A DNA stretch of 64,000 nucleotides from Serratia nematodiphila DZ0503SBS1 (GCF_000738675.1 NZ_JPUX01000001.1:2728001-2792000), one strand, 5' to 3'; numbered from the stretch's first letter, positions 9,563-19,802 are shown. Numbers and translations are program-made. The notes: generated by a model not told the origin, from the letters alone.

Positions 9563-10753
9563 ATGGAACACGCTCCCGTTTCGCGCTCAACCGCCTGGTT
9601 GCGCGTGGTTATCCTTGCCGTCTCGGCCTTTATCTTCAACACCACCGAGTTTATTCCGGTCGGTCTGCTGAGTGATATCGCCGCCAGCTTCTCGATGCAA
9701 ACCGAACAGGTCGGCTTGATCATTACCATTTACGCCTGGATCGTCGCCGCCGCCTCGTTGGCGTGCATGCTGCTGACCAGCAAGATTGAGCGCCGCAAGT
9801 TGCTGATCGGCGTGTTCATGCTGTTTATCGCCAGCCACGTGCTGACCGCCGTGGCCTGGAACTTCACCACGCTGGTCATTTCGCGCGCCGGCGTGGCGCT
9901 GGCGCACTCGGTGTTCTGGTCTATCACCGCCTCGCTGGCGATCCGCGTGGCGCCGCCGGGCAAGAAAGCCCAGGCGCTGAGCCTGCTGGCGGGCGGCACC
10001 GCGCTGGCGATGGTGCTCGGGCTGCCGCTCGGGCGGGTGGTCGGGCAGCTGCTCGGCTGGCGCATGACCTTTATCGGCATCGCGGTGTGCGCCACCCTGG
10101 CGCTGGTGCTGCTGTGGCGCCTGCTGCCGGTGCTGAAAAGCGAGCATTCCGGTTCGCTGGCCAGCGTGCCGCTGCTGTTCAAGCGCCCGGCGCTGGTGGC
10201 GCTTTACATGCTGACCATCATTGTGGTGACGGCGCACTTCACCGCCTACAGCTACATTGAGCCGTTTATCCAGACCGTGGCCGGGCTGTCGGAGAACTTC
10301 ACCACGCTGATGCTGCTGCTGTTCGGCGCCGCCGGCATCGTCGGCAGCCTGCTGTTCAGCCGCTACAGCGAGCGGTTTCCTTCCGGCTTCTTCATCGGCG
10401 CCATCACGCTGCTGGCCTTGAGCCTGCTGCTGCTGTTGCCGGCGGCCGGCAGTGAAAGCCACCTGACGGTGCTGTGCATCTTCTGGGGGATGGCGATCAT
10501 GGCGATCGGCCTGTCGATGCAGGCCAAAGTGCTGAGCCTGGCGCCGGACGCTACCGACGTGGCGATGGCGATTTTCTCCGGCCTGTACAACTTCGGCATC
10601 GGCAGCGGCGCGCTGCTGGGCAACCAGGTGAGCCTGCATCTGGGCATGGGCAACATCGGCTTCGTCGCCGCGCCGCTGGCGCTGATCGCCCTCGGCTGGT
10701 GCCTGTTGAGCGTCTACCGCAGCGAACGGCTGCAGCAGCACCACAGCCGTTAA
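9563..10753 (+). CDS. sotB: SotB-type sugar/arabinose-IPTG efflux MFS transporter
   Basis: A 396-residue, 12-helix major facilitator of the DHA1 family, the same length as E. coli SotB. Recognisable segments are [18 protein letters not shown] after the first helix, the motif-A-like region and [20 protein letters not shown] near the end. The start at 9563 ([14 protein letters not shown]) gives the family length; an in-frame ATG at 9515 would add 16 residues. SotB exports sugars such as arabinose and IPTG. Confidence 0.85.
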   Translation: MEHAPVSRSTAWLRVVILAVSAFIFNTTEFIPVGLLSDIAASFSMQTEQVGLIITIYAWIVAAASLACMLLTSKIERRKLLIGVFMLFIASHVLTAVAWNFTTLVISRAGVALAHSVFWSITASLAIRVAPPGKKAQALSLLAGGTALAMVLGLPLGRVVGQLLGWRMTFIGIAVCATLALVLLWRLLPVLKSEHSGSLASVPLLFKRPALVALYMLTIIVVTAHFTAYSYIEPFIQTVAGLSENFTTLMLLLFGAAGIVGSLLFSRYSERFPSGFFIGAITLLALSLLLLLPAAGSESHLTVLCIFWGMAIMAIGLSMQAKVLSLAPDATDVAMAIFSGLYNFGIGSGALLGNQVSLHLGMGNIGFVAAPLALIALGWCLLSVYRSERLQQHHSR

Positions 10754-10763
10754 CCTGCCGATT

Positions 10764-10786
10764 CGGGATGCCGCTGCGGCATCCCG
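10764..10786 (+). terminator. Terminator after sotB
   Basis: CGGGATGCC and GGCATCCCG form a 9-bp stem around GCTGC, followed by a modest T stretch. Confidence 0.6.
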
Positions 10787-10924
10787 CGCTACATTTTCCT
10801 GCTATAAAACAGGCTGCTGCAGCGTTTTATGCTTAACTTTTTTTCATAGTCTGCTAATTAAAAATTTAACTCCGACGCCGCTTCGCTAGCATAGAAAGTC
10901 ATCAAAAATGTTAATGCGAGGTTA

Positions 10925-12322
10925 ATGGTGAGTGAATCTGTAGCGGCGTCGCCGATCCATGCGCGGGATTTGGCGGCCAGAATCGACGCCTTGCCCGCGT
11001 CGGCCGGCCTGTGGCGCTTTATCATTCTGCTGTCGCTGGGCGGCTTTTTCGAACTCTACGATCTGTTCCAGACCGGCTATATCAGCACTGGCCTTATCGC
11101 CGACGGCATTTTCCACACCGGCGCGCAGGGCGTTTTCGGCGTGTCGGATCAGGCGGCCTTTGCCTCCGCCACCTTTCTCGGTCTGTTCGTCGGCGCCAGC
11201 CTGCTGAGCCCGTACGCCGATCGCTTCGGCCGGCGCGCCACCTTTATGTTCGCCCTGATCTGGTATGGCGCCTTCTCGCTGCTGTTGGCGTTTCAACAGC
11301 AGGCGGAATGGGTGATCTTTCTGCGTTTTCTGGTGGGCGTCGGGCTCGGCATCGAGTTGGTGACCATCGATACCTACCTGACGGAGTGGGTGCCCGCGCA
11401 CTTGCGCACCCGGGCTTTCGCCTTCGCGTTCTTCGTGCAGTTTCTGTCGGTGCCGGCGGTGGCGCTGATGTCCTGGTGGCTGGTGCCGCAGACGATTTGG
11501 GGGCTGAGCGGCTGGCGCTATGTGGTGATCGCCGGCGCGCTGGCTTCGCTGGTGATCTGGCTGGTGCGCAAGGGGCTGCCGGAGTCGCCGCGTTGGCTGG
11601 TGCAACAGCGGCGCTATGCGCAGGCCCGGCAGGTGATGCGGGACATGGAGCGGCGCTGTGGCGTGGCGGCCGCGGACTTCCCGTCGCGCCCGGTGGACGA
11701 TGCCGAGGGAGCGCCGCTGCGCGGCCGCTTTCGCGACATCTGGGCGCCGCAATATCGCGATCGCACGCTGATGCTGGTAGTGATGAATTTCTTTCAGGCC
11801 ATCGGCTTCTTCGGCTTCGGCAACTGGCTGCCGGCGCTGCTGTCGGGTAAGGGCGCTTCGGTCACCCACAGCCTGCTGTACGCTTTCTTTATCACGCTGG
11901 CCTACCCGCTGGGCTCGCTGCTGTGCAGCTTCTACGCCGACAAGATGGAGAACAAGTGGCAGATCGTGTTGTCCTGCCTGGTGACGGTGATCTTCGGCTC
12001 GCTGTTCGCACTGCAGAACAACCCGCTGTGGCTGATCCTGTGCGGTTTCTTCATCACCTGGTCCAACGCCTGGCTGACCTACAGCTACCACTCTTACCAG
12101 TCCGAGATCTTCCCGACCCATATCCGCGCCCGCGCCGTCGGTTTCTGCTACTCCTTCAGCCGGCTGTCGACGGTGTTCAGCAGTATCATCATCGGCATTA
12201 TCTTGCAGTACGGCGGTTCGCTGGGGGTGATCGCGTTTATCGTCGCCAGCATGCTGATCGTGATGCTGGTGATCGGGCTGTTCGGCCCAAAAACGCGCGG
12301 TATCGATCTGGAAAACATCTGA
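10925..12322 (+). CDS. MFS transporter, sugar/metabolite porter type
   Basis: A 465-residue 12-helix carrier. Features include [15 protein letters not shown] in helix 1, the motif [10 protein letters not shown] between helices 2 and 3, the [12 protein letters not shown] motif at the start of the central loop, and a long hydrophilic central loop. This is the layout of the sugar-porter and metabolite:H+ symporter families. The substrate cannot be read from sequence. GAGG lies 5 nt before the ATG; the next codon is GTG, so the start could be one codon later. It stands alone between two hairpin terminators. Confidence 0.78.
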   Translation: MVSESVAASPIHARDLAARIDALPASAGLWRFIILLSLGGFFELYDLFQTGYISTGLIADGIFHTGAQGVFGVSDQAAFASATFLGLFVGASLLSPYADRFGRRATFMFALIWYGAFSLLLAFQQQAEWVIFLRFLVGVGLGIELVTIDTYLTEWVPAHLRTRAFAFAFFVQFLSVPAVALMSWWLVPQTIWGLSGWRYVVIAGALASLVIWLVRKGLPESPRWLVQQRRYAQARQVMRDMERRCGVAAADFPSRPVDDAEGAPLRGRFRDIWAPQYRDRTLMLVVMNFFQAIGFFGFGNWLPALLSGKGASVTHSLLYAFFITLAYPLGSLLCSFYADKMENKWQIVLSCLVTVIFGSLFALQNNPLWLILCGFFITWSNAWLTYSYHSYQSEIFPTHIRARAVGFCYSFSRLSTVFSSIIIGIILQYGGSLGVIAFIVASMLIVMLVIGLFGPKTRGIDLENI

Positions 12323-12331
12323 CGTTTTTGC

Positions 12332-12352
12332 GCCGGCGGCGACGCCGGCTTC
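12332..12352 (+). terminator. Hairpin after the MFS gene
   Basis: GCCGGCG (12332-12338) and CGCCGGC (12343-12349) around GCGA, with a weak T run. Confidence 0.5.
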
Positions 12353-12465
12353 TTCAGCAAAAAAACTCGCGATCATGCGAAAATTATTCCGTTATCACTG
12401 CCTTTACGCCTGCCGTACTGTTAACCCGTACAAAATCCAATTCGATACCGAGCGGGGAACACGTC

Positions 12466-13296
12466 ATGAGCACCCTTACCGCGCCCGATGGCGCACGCAT
12501 TTTCTATAAGGATTGGGGCCGCGGCCAGCCGATCCTGTTCTCCCACGGTTGGCCGCTGTCCGCCGACGCCTGGGACAACCAGATGCTGTTTTTCGGCCAG
12601 AGCGGATTCCGCGTGATCGCCCACGATCGCCGCGGCCACGGCCGTTCGGAGCAAACCTGGCACGGCAACGACATCAACCAATACGCTGACGATCTGGCCC
12701 TGCTGATCGAAACGCTGGATCTGCGCAATCTGATCCTGGTCGGCCATTCCACCGGCGGCGGCGAAGTGGCGCGCTACATCGGCCGTCACGGCAGCGATCG
12801 GGTGGCGAAGGTGGTGCTGGTCGGCGCCGTACCGCCGCTGATGCTGCAAACGCCGGTCAACCCTGAGGGTACGCCGATGGCGGCCTTCGACGGCATTCGC
12901 AGCGGCGTGGCGGGCAACCGCTCGCAGTTCTTCAAAGATTTGGCGGTGCCGTTCTATGGCCTCCACTGCGACGAGGTGGAGAGCAATGCGGGGCTGATCG
13001 ACCACTTCTGGCTGATGGGCATGCAGGGCGGCGTGAAAGGGCAGTACGAGTGTGTGCGCGCGTTCTCCGAAGTGGATTACACCGCCGACCTGCTGGCGAT
13101 CGACAAGCCGACGCTGCTGGTGCACGGCGACGCCGATCAGATCGTGCCGATCGGCGCCTCGGCGCTGAAAGCCGCTAAGCTTATGCAACAGGCGGAGCTG
13201 AATGTTTACGCCGGCGGTTCGCACGGTTTGGCGCAGATCGATCCCGATCGCTTCAACGCCGATCTGCTGGCCTTCATCCAAAATTCGCCGTTTTAA
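12466..13296 (+). CDS. Alpha/beta hydrolase, non-haem chloroperoxidase type (first of two)
   Basis: A 276-residue alpha/beta hydrolase. The nucleophile elbow GHSTGGG places the catalytic Ser at residue 95, the acid is the second Asp of GDADQIVP (about 224) and the His is in GGSHGLAQ (about 253). [15 protein letters not shown] and HDRRGHGRS are characteristic of cofactor-free haloperoxidase/esterase proteins. It starts at 12466 and heads an operon with DoxX and MFS genes. A close paralogue lies at 25307-26137. The natural role is probably ester or peracid chemistry; halogenation is usually a side activity. Confidence 0.82.
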   Translation: MSTLTAPDGARIFYKDWGRGQPILFSHGWPLSADAWDNQMLFFGQSGFRVIAHDRRGHGRSEQTWHGNDINQYADDLALLIETLDLRNLILVGHSTGGGEVARYIGRHGSDRVAKVVLVGAVPPLMLQTPVNPEGTPMAAFDGIRSGVAGNRSQFFKDLAVPFYGLHCDEVESNAGLIDHFWLMGMQGGVKGQYECVRAFSEVDYTADLLAIDKPTLLVHGDADQIVPIGASALKAAKLMQQAELNVYAGGSHGLAQIDPDRFNADLLAFIQNSPF

Positions 13297-13304
13297 GGGG
13301 CGCG

Positions 13305-13730
13305 ATGAACCTGACTGCTATCGCCGCCCGCTGCGCACAGCGGCTGCATGCGCCTGCGGTGCGTTGGCTGCTGCTGCTCGCCATTTGCGCCGCCTATATT
13401 CAGGGCGGGTTGGTCAAAGCGCTGAACGTCGAAGGCGCGGTCGCCGAGATGAGCCACTTCGGCCTGCAGCCGGCGGCGCTGTTCGCCGTGCTGGTGACGC
13501 TGCTCGAACTGGCGGCGTCGGCGCTGATCCTGAGCGGCTTTTATCGCTGGCTCGGCGCGCTGGCGCTGGCCGGTTTTACCCTGATGGCGACGCTGATGGC
13601 CAATCCGTTCTGGCAGTTCGACGGGGCGGAGCGCGGCCAGATGATGAACGGATTTTTTGAACACCTTGGGCTGGCCGGAGCGCTGTTGCTGGTGGCATTT
13701 AACGATTTGAAGGAGCGAACAGATGGCTGA
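13305..13730 (+). CDS. DoxX-family membrane protein
   Basis: A 141-residue protein with four hydrophobic segments and DoxX-like features: an AAYIQGGLVKALN segment in helix 1, an LELAASALILSG helix, and MANPFWQFDGAERGQMMNGFFEHLGLAGALLLVA at the end. It lies 8 bp after the hydrolase and overlaps the next gene by 8 bp, so the three are probably one transcript. DoxX proteins are linked to redox and thiol stress in other bacteria; the role here is unknown. Confidence 0.75.
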   Translation: MNLTAIAARCAQRLHAPAVRWLLLLAICAAYIQGGLVKALNVEGAVAEMSHFGLQPAALFAVLVTLLELAASALILSGFYRWLGALALAGFTLMATLMANPFWQFDGAERGQMMNGFFEHLGLAGALLLVAFNDLKERTDG

Positions 13731-15333
13731 GCAGACGGAAAACAAGGCGGCGGCGGGCGGCTTCGCGCCGCTGAAAATCCCATTATTTGCGGTGCTGTGG
13801 GGCGCGACGGTGCTCGGCAACGTCGGCAGCTTTATGCGCGACGTCGCCAGCTCGTGGTTGATCACTGACCTGTCGAGCAACCCTTCGGCAGTGGCGCTGA
13901 TGCAAACCGCCGCTACGCTGCCGGTGTTCCTGCTGGCGATCCCGGCCGGGGTGCTGTCGGACATTCTCGATCGGCGGCGCTTTCTGATCTTCGTGCAAAT
14001 CTTGCTGGCCTGCGTGAGCGGCAGCCTGCTGGTGCTGTCGCAGACCGGCTCGCTGACGGTGGAGTATTTGCTGGCGCTGACGTTCGTCGGCGGTATCGGC
14101 GCGGCGCTGATGGGGCCGACCTGGCAGGCGATCGTGCCGGAGCTGGTGCCGCGCGCCGAGCTGAAAAACGCCGTGGCGCTGAACTCGCTGGGCATCAACA
14201 TCGCTCGCTCCATCGGCCCGGCGGCCGGGGGGCTGCTGCTGGCCAGCTTCGGCGCCGGCGCGGCCTACGGCGCGGACGTGATGAGCTATGTGCTGGTGAT
14301 CGCGGCGCTGCTGTGGTGGAAGCGGCCGAAGGTTGAGGACAGCGGCCTGTCGGAACACTTCTTCGGCGCCTTCCGCGCCGGCCTGCGCTATGCCCGCTCC
14401 AGCCGCGAGTTGCACGTGGTGCTGCTGCGGGCGGCGGTATTTTTCGCCTTCTCCAGCTCGGTCTGGGCGCTGTTGCCGCTGGTGGCGCGCCGCATGCTGG
14501 GCGGCAGCGCCGGCTTTTACGGCGTTTTGCTGGGGGCGGTGGGCGCCGGGGCGATCCTCGGGGCTATTGTGCTGCCGCGCCTGCGTCAGCGGCTGAATGC
14601 CGACGGGCTGGTGTTGCTGGCGGCGGTGTTGACGGCGGCGGTGATGGCGGCCCTGTCGCTGGCGCCGCCGCAGTGGCTGGCGGTGGTGCTGCTGTTGGTG
14701 CTGGGCGCAGGCTGGATTATCGCGTTGACCACGCTCAACGGTGCGGCGCAGGGCGTGCTGCCCAACTGGGTGCGCGGCCGCGGCCTGGCCATCTACCTGA
14801 TGGTGTTCAACGGCGCGATGGCGGCGGGCAGCCTGCTGTGGGGGCTGGTGGCGCAGGAGCTGGGCGTGGCCGCCACGCTGCTGGTCGGCGGCGTCGGCCT
14901 GTTGGCGGCGGGGCTGCTGTTCCACCGCCTGCGTCTGCCGACCGGTGAGGCCGATCTGCAGCCGTCGAACCATTGGCCGGAACCGTTGGTCAACACGCCG
15001 GTCGAAAACGATCGCGGCCCGGTCATGATTCAGGTGGAGTACCGCATCCGCGAACAGGATCGGCCGCAGTTCTTGCGCACGCTGCTGATGCTGGAGCGGG
15101 CGCGCCGCCGCGATGGCGCTTACGCCTGGGGTATCACCGAGCATACCGGCGATCCGGAATGCATCATGGAGTGGTTCCTGGTGGAGTCCTGGGCGGAGCA
15201 TCTGCGGCAGCACCAGCGGGTGTCGCACGCCGACGCCGATCTGCAGCAGGAGGCGCTGCGCTTCCATATTGGCCCGGAGAAACCGGTGGTGCATCACTTC
15301 CTGTCATTGGACAGGCGGCAGGTGAAGCATTAA
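13723..15333 (+). CDS. EntS-like (DUF894) MFS exporter with C-terminal soluble domain
   Basis: A 536-residue protein. Residues 1-~410 are a 12-helix carrier of the MFS_3/EntS-like group (LFAVLWGATVLGNVGSFMRD, PAGVLSDILDRRRFLIF, ALNSLGINIARSIGPAAGG). Residues ~430-536 form a soluble domain with the look of a dimeric alpha/beta-barrel monooxygenase-like fold (VEYRIREQDRPQFLRTL, then WGITEH, then EWFLVESWAEHLRQHQRVS). The fusion recurs in annotated DUF894 transporters. Substrate unknown; the operon with hydrolase and DoxX suggests export of a toxic or oxidised small molecule. Confidence 0.78.
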   Translation: MAEQTENKAAAGGFAPLKIPLFAVLWGATVLGNVGSFMRDVASSWLITDLSSNPSAVALMQTAATLPVFLLAIPAGVLSDILDRRRFLIFVQILLACVSGSLLVLSQTGSLTVEYLLALTFVGGIGAALMGPTWQAIVPELVPRAELKNAVALNSLGINIARSIGPAAGGLLLASFGAGAAYGADVMSYVLVIAALLWWKRPKVEDSGLSEHFFGAFRAGLRYARSSRELHVVLLRAAVFFAFSSSVWALLPLVARRMLGGSAGFYGVLLGAVGAGAILGAIVLPRLRQRLNADGLVLLAAVLTAAVMAALSLAPPQWLAVVLLLVLGAGWIIALTTLNGAAQGVLPNWVRGRGLAIYLMVFNGAMAAGSLLWGLVAQELGVAATLLVGGVGLLAAGLLFHRLRLPTGEADLQPSNHWPEPLVNTPVENDRGPVMIQVEYRIREQDRPQFLRTLLMLERARRRDGAYAWGITEHTGDPECIMEWFLVESWAEHLRQHQRVSHADADLQQEALRFHIGPEKPVVHHFLSLDRRQVKH

Positions 15334-15429
15334 CTGCACGGCCAGGCGGTGAGAAGGTGCTATGCTTTTGGTCGGTTCGGCGGCGCGGCCGCCGTAAGAC
15401 GAATGTAGTCAGTACAGGGAGACACATTG

Positions 15430-16482
15430 ATGACGGCACCTTCTGCTTTTGCCCGCGAGCTTGGGCTGCGCTATCCGATCGTTCAGGGGCCGATGAACGG
15501 CGCGTCGCCGCCGGCGTTGGCGGTGGCGGTGAGCAACGCCGGGGCGCTGGGATCGTGCGCGGCGGCGCTGTTTTCACCGGCGGTGATCCTCGAACGTGTG
15601 CAGCAGATCCGCGCGCAGACCGCCGCGCCGTTCAACATCAACCTGTTTCTGCTCAATGAGCAGCACCCGGATCTCGCCGAACTGAAGCGCGCCCAGCACC
15701 TGCTGCGGCCGTTCCGCGAAGCGCTGGGGCTGAGCGAGCCGCCGATCCCCACTCAATTCGCCGAAAACAACCGCGACCAGATCGCAGCCTTGCTGGAGGC
15801 TGCGCCGCCGGTGGTCAGCTTCACCTTCGGTGTGCTGCCGCGCGCCACGGTCACGCAGTTCAAGAAGGCCGGTTCACGGGTGATCGGCACCGCCACCACG
15901 GTGGCGGAAGCCCGCGCCTGGGAAGAGGCGGGCGCCGACTTCGTTTGCGTCTCAGGCTCGGAGGCGGGCGGCCACCGCCCGACCTTCCTCGGCGATATCG
16001 AACAATCCTGCGTCGGGCTGATGGCCCTGCTGCCGCAGGTGGTGGCGGCGGTGAAAATCCCGGTGATCGCTGCAGGCGGCATCATGAACGGGCGCGGCAT
16101 CGCGGCGGCGCAATTGCTGGGCGCGCAGGCGGCGCAGCTCGGCACCGCGTTTCTGTGCAGCCCTGAGTCGGGCATCGCCGAAGCCTGGCGGGCGGCGCTG
16201 AGCAACGCCGGCGATGACAGCACGCGCCTGACGCGCGCCTTCAGCGGCCGCCCGGCGCGCGGCATCGTCAATGATTTCATGCGGCAGATGCGCGCGGAAG
16301 AGGCGCAGATCCTGCCTTATCCGGTGCAGAACGCGCTCACCGGCGATATCCGCCAGGCGGCGGCCAGGGCCGGGCGCGGGGAGTTTATGTCGCTGTGGGC
16401 CGGGCAGGGTGTCGGCCTGGCGCGGCCGATGCCGGCGGCGCAGCTGGTCGCCACCCTGGCGGCGGAGCTGGCAGCGGTGTGA
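15430..16482 (+). CDS. Nitronate monooxygenase / FMN-dependent 2-nitropropane dioxygenase family
   Basis: A 350-residue TIM-barrel flavoprotein. The family marks are YPIVQGPMNGASPPALA at the N-terminus, GSEAGGHRP with the conserved His, VIAAGGIMNGRGIAAA and LLGAQAAQLGTAFLCSPES for FMN phosphate binding. It oxidises alkyl nitronates in characterised members. The ATG at 15430 has AGGGAG 8 nt upstream; a TTG one codon earlier is less likely. It is about 100 bp after the MFS gene and may be co-regulated with it. Confidence 0.85.
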   Translation: MTAPSAFARELGLRYPIVQGPMNGASPPALAVAVSNAGALGSCAAALFSPAVILERVQQIRAQTAAPFNINLFLLNEQHPDLAELKRAQHLLRPFREALGLSEPPIPTQFAENNRDQIAALLEAAPPVVSFTFGVLPRATVTQFKKAGSRVIGTATTVAEARAWEEAGADFVCVSGSEAGGHRPTFLGDIEQSCVGLMALLPQVVAAVKIPVIAAGGIMNGRGIAAAQLLGAQAAQLGTAFLCSPESGIAEAWRAALSNAGDDSTRLTRAFSGRPARGIVNDFMRQMRAEEAQILPYPVQNALTGDIRQAAARAGRGEFMSLWAGQGVGLARPMPAAQLVATLAAELAAV

Positions 16483-16549
16483 CCTCGTCTGCGCGATTTA
16501 TTGCTGTGGCAATGTAAAAAGACGCCGGGGTGAGGCCTGATAAGAGATG

Positions 16550-16577
16550 AACAGTCCGGCGTTCGCGCCGGACTGTT
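16550..16577. terminator. Bidirectional terminator between nitronate monooxygenase and serralysin
   Basis: A perfect 12-bp stem AACAGTCCGGCG with a UUCG tetraloop lies between two convergent genes. It is unusually stable. Confidence 0.75.
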
Positions 16578-16587
16578 GGTTTCTTGG

Positions 16588-17970
16588 CTAGACGAGAATA
16601 TCGGCGGAAGCGTCGACATGCCCAACGATTTTAACCAGGAAATCAGGTGATTGATTGCCGGAGAGATTGATGGCCAGATCGGTGACATTCTGCTGCGCGT
16701 CATAATTCAGCGCCGCTTCATACAACGAGCCGCTTAAACTATCCACGAAGTGCAACTCGCTCCCTTCGGCCTTAGCCGTCTGGTTGAGCCACGACAGGTC
16801 GATTTTATCCACCGCCGTCTGGAAATCGCGGATCCAATCCGGCGCGGCGGCTTGGCTGTCGCCGGTTTCGCGGAAGACGAAGGTGTCCGCGCCTGCATCG
16901 CCCCAGAGCTGATCGGCGCCGCCGGCACCGTAAATGATGTCGTTGCCTGCACCGCCTTTTAGCGTATTGTTCAGCGCGTTGCCCACAAGAATGTCGGCGC
17001 CGCTGCCGCCGATGATATTTTCAATCTGCGCGCCGTAGGCGATGGCGATATTCGCCTTCAAGCCGCCTACATCAGAGAATGCGCCTTCGTTAATGTTGAT
17101 GCGCTGATCCTGGCTGTAGCCTGAAAAATCCAGCGTGTCATTGCCGCCGGCATCCCAGATAGCCGCCACGATTTTGTCCGTGGACGCTTTAACGCTCAGA
17201 AAGTCTCTGTCCGTATTCGAGTTGAAACCATAGGTGGTATCGCCGGTGCGCGTGGTGGTATTCGCGCCGTAAAGCTTCTGTATGGCGGTAATATCATCCA
17301 GCTGCGGTCCTGATGGCCAAACGCCTTTATAGTCAGCGCTGGTGTATTGTTCGTTAAAATAGCTCATCAAAGAATATTGATGGTCGTCTTCATAATACTT
17401 CGCCGAGTTGGCGTAGGTGGGGTAGGTGGCATTTGACGCATCATAATTGCCGGGATGAGAAAGCCCCAACGCATGCCCTATTTCATGGGTAAGCGTATCC
17501 CTGGCGTAGTTATTGGTTTGCGGATTGGAGGCGTCGTAGCCGTTATTACCGCTGATCCAAATGGTGCTTTTGAGATTGCTCTGCGTACTTTCATACGAGG
17601 TGTAATTGCCCCCGCTGGCCGCCTTATAAAAACCAAACTTTATATCTGCATTTTTCGCGTCGTTGCCTTTAACCTCGGTGAACGTGATGTTGGCCACATC
17701 CGACCAGGATTGCAATGAAAGCTTGGTTTGGGCTTGCTGAGCGGCGGTAAGCTGCGCGGCGCCCGTCTTGTCGCTGCCGGTATAGACGGGGAAAGAGTAG
17801 GTCAAGGTAGCCGCATGGTCGGTCACACCTTTGCCATTGGCGGAATAATGGCTCCTCAGCAGCAGATCTGAAACCTCTTGCGTGGTATATGACGGTTTAC
17901 TGCTCCCCGCGTGATCGCCTCTTTCATAACGGGTTAAATAATCGGAAATCTTATCGGTAGCTAATGACAT
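16588..17970 (-). CDS. Serralysin-family secreted zinc metalloprotease
   Basis: A 460-residue metzincin. The zinc motif HEIGHALGLSH is at residues 162-172 and the Met-turn SLMSYF follows with Met202. Glycine/aspartate RTX repeats (GGSGADILVG, GGAGNDIIYG, GGADQLWGDAGADTF) span about 321-363, and the C-terminus ADILV is the type I secretion motif of this family. The start at 17970 is set by AAAGGAG 7 nt upstream. S. marcescens serralysin is about 487 residues and Serratia carry several paralogues; this is a slightly short one. No prtDEF-type exporter or Inh inhibitor gene lies beside it, so secretion must use a system elsewhere. The zymogen N-terminus is short. Confidence 0.92.
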   Translation of the reverse strand: MSLATDKISDYLTRYERGDHAGSSKPSYTTQEVSDLLLRSHYSANGKGVTDHAATLTYSFPVYTGSDKTGAAQLTAAQQAQTKLSLQSWSDVANITFTEVKGNDAKNADIKFGFYKAASGGNYTSYESTQSNLKSTIWISGNNGYDASNPQTNNYARDTLTHEIGHALGLSHPGNYDASNATYPTYANSAKYYEDDHQYSLMSYFNEQYTSADYKGVWPSGPQLDDITAIQKLYGANTTTRTGDTTYGFNSNTDRDFLSVKASTDKIVAAIWDAGGNDTLDFSGYSQDQRININEGAFSDVGGLKANIAIAYGAQIENIIGGSGADILVGNALNNTLKGGAGNDIIYGAGGADQLWGDAGADTFVFRETGDSQAAAPDWIRDFQTAVDKIDLSWLNQTAKAEGSELHFVDSLSGSLYEAALNYDAQQNVTDLAINLSGNQSPDFLVKIVGHVDASADILV

Positions 17971-18268
17971 ATCAAACTCCTTTGGACGTTGACAATATTG
18001 CACCTAACGCTCTATATGCTCGTACACAGGTTTGAAAATCAGGGGTAATTAATGTGATATCATTGGCTTGCCTCCTTGGTCTGGCTTGAATATTGCGTTC
18101 AAGCGGAATATATCCTTATCATTAATCACGGTGAGGAATTAATTGTGCACTGCGATTGAGTTAAAGCAGTATAAACACAATTATTTTATTAATTAGTTAT
18201 TCTTATATGAATCTTTTACATAAGATATGAGTAAAAGACTTGTTTAAATAACTCGTTGGAATTAAATC
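17971..18268. other. AT-rich serralysin promoter region
   Basis: About 300 bp of markedly AT-rich sequence upstream of the protease, with no gene. It fits an H-NS-silenced or regulator-activated promoter, but I could not pick definite -35/-10 elements. Confidence 0.45.
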
Positions 18269-18385
18269 TTAATTTAATATTTCTCTGTAATCGGCGCGCG
18301 GCATTTGCGTTGCTGATTTATCTTTCTGTTTTTCCAGCTTTTTATCTGTGAAATGCGGTGAGTAGCCGCCATTGCCGTAACGCAT
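18269..18385 (-). pseudogene. Possible small ORF or gene remnant (38 codons)
   Basis: A minus-strand frame from an ATG at 18385 encodes a hydrophilic peptide starting MRYGNGGYSPHF and ending ADYREILN. The composition looks protein-like, and the frame stays open upstream without a start or ribosome site. It may be the 3' end of a lost gene or chance. I recognise no family. Confidence 0.2.
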
Positions 18386-18471
18386 AGAGGCGGCCGCACG
18401 CCGGCTGTCGTCATTAATCGGATACGGGATTATTGAGGGCGCCCGCGTACACCGATTAACTTGCCTGATGC

Positions 18472-19761
18472 TTAAAAACTGTAGGTGCCCTGCGCCAGCA
18501 CGAAGTTCATATCTTTCAGCCCGGCATGGTGCTGCAGGCTGGGGCCGACGTCGAAGTAGACGTAGGCGACCTTGAACTGGAGATCGCTTCTCGGCGTCCA
18601 GGTGGTTTCGACCTGGTACTGGTTGCCGATAAAGCGCGATCCCTGTTCGCTGCCTTTCACCGGGCGCATTGGCCCGAGATAGAAGGCGTCCTCGCGGCGT
18701 TGCCGCCATAAGGCGTCCCAGCTGAAGTCGATGGCCAGGGTTTGCCACGGCGTAATGGTGACCGAAGGATGGATGGCGATCAGGTTAGCCGGCGCCACCA
18801 GCCCGTTTTCGGTCAGGTAGGGAAGCTTGGGGTACATGGCGTTGAAGGTGTTGAGCTGCCCATCGTGACCGTTTTTGTCGCCGCTGGCGATGCCAATCTT
18901 GCCGCCGAAGCGCGGCCGCCAGCGCCAGTCGCTCACCGTATAGCCGGCGTGCGCCGACGCCGACCAGGCGCGGATATCGCGCTGTTCTGCGCTGCCGAAC
19001 TGCCAGGCAGCTTCATTATCCCAGTCGAACCCCCGCGCTGCGCCGAAGATGCGTGCGCCGACGGTATAGCGCCGCTCTTGCCCGCTAAGCTGCGCGTAGT
19101 GGGCGTCGTTATCCTCAAAGCCAAAGGTGTAGAGATCGAGCGAGGACGCCAGCGGCGTCAGCGGCGTGGTGCCGTACAGTCCCCACACCTTTTGGCTGTT
19201 GTCGGTATCGTCGTCGAAACTGCCGGTTTTAAGGGTGACGGGATGGCCGATAAAGGCGTCGAGGCGGTTTTTATCCTTGACCCAGCTGGCGCGGATAGCA
19301 TCGAAGGAACGGCGCACGTTGGGGCCATCGCGGGTGCCCAGCAGGTGCAGCGAACCCAGCGCAATCTCCTGGCGGCCGACCCGCAGGGTGCCGAGGCCGT
19401 AGGCAGTGGGCAGTTTCATATCTACATAGCCCTGCCCGAGGTAGGCATGATCTTCGTCGGTCGGCTTGCGCCCGCGATCGCGCGGCGTGGCCAGCGACGA
19501 TCCCACTTGCACATAGGCGCCGAAATAGTCGCCGTAGTCGAGGCGCGCGCCAACCAGCAAGCGCTGCATGAAAGTGTCGTCGCGTCCGCCGCTCAGATCC
19601 CGTTGATCCGTCCATTCATAGCGCTCGCGCAGTGAACCGTCGAAAGATAAGGTGGCCGCATCGCCCAACGGGATGTTTTTCCAGGGGGAAGCGGCGGGCT
19701 CCGCCGCCAGAGCGGGAAGCGTGGAGAACAGCAACAGTGCGGGTAACGTGCGTTTCATCAT
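18472..19761 (-). CDS. Outer-membrane beta-barrel of the alginate-export family
   Basis: A 429-residue protein with a signal peptide (residues 1-19, ending ALA) and alternating amphipathic strands to a terminal aromatic (GTYSF), as in outer-membrane barrels. Segments such as LRERYEWTDQRD, LRVGRQEIALGS and RRSFDAIRASW resemble the Alginate_exp (AlgE-like) domain, which in non-alginate producers serves as a porin for various small molecules. Start is at two tandem ATGs (19761 or 19758), with a weak ribosome site. It lies 41 bp after the periplasmic VOC gene and is probably co-transcribed with it. Confidence 0.75.
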   Translation of the reverse strand: MMKRTLPALLLFSTLPALAAEPAASPWKNIPLGDAATLSFDGSLRERYEWTDQRDLSGGRDDTFMQRLLVGARLDYGDYFGAYVQVGSSLATPRDRGRKPTDEDHAYLGQGYVDMKLPTAYGLGTLRVGRQEIALGSLHLLGTRDGPNVRRSFDAIRASWVKDKNRLDAFIGHPVTLKTGSFDDDTDNSQKVWGLYGTTPLTPLASSLDLYTFGFEDNDAHYAQLSGQERRYTVGARIFGAARGFDWDNEAAWQFGSAEQRDIRAWSASAHAGYTVSDWRWRPRFGGKIGIASGDKNGHDGQLNTFNAMYPKLPYLTENGLVAPANLIAIHPSVTITPWQTLAIDFSWDALWRQRREDAFYLGPMRPVKGSEQGSRFIGNQYQVETTWTPRSDLQFKVAYVYFDVGPSLQHHAGLKDMNFVLAQGTYSF

Positions 19762-19802
19762 GAATATCCGAAGAAAAAAGCGCGCCGCAGCGCGCCTTGG
19801 GT

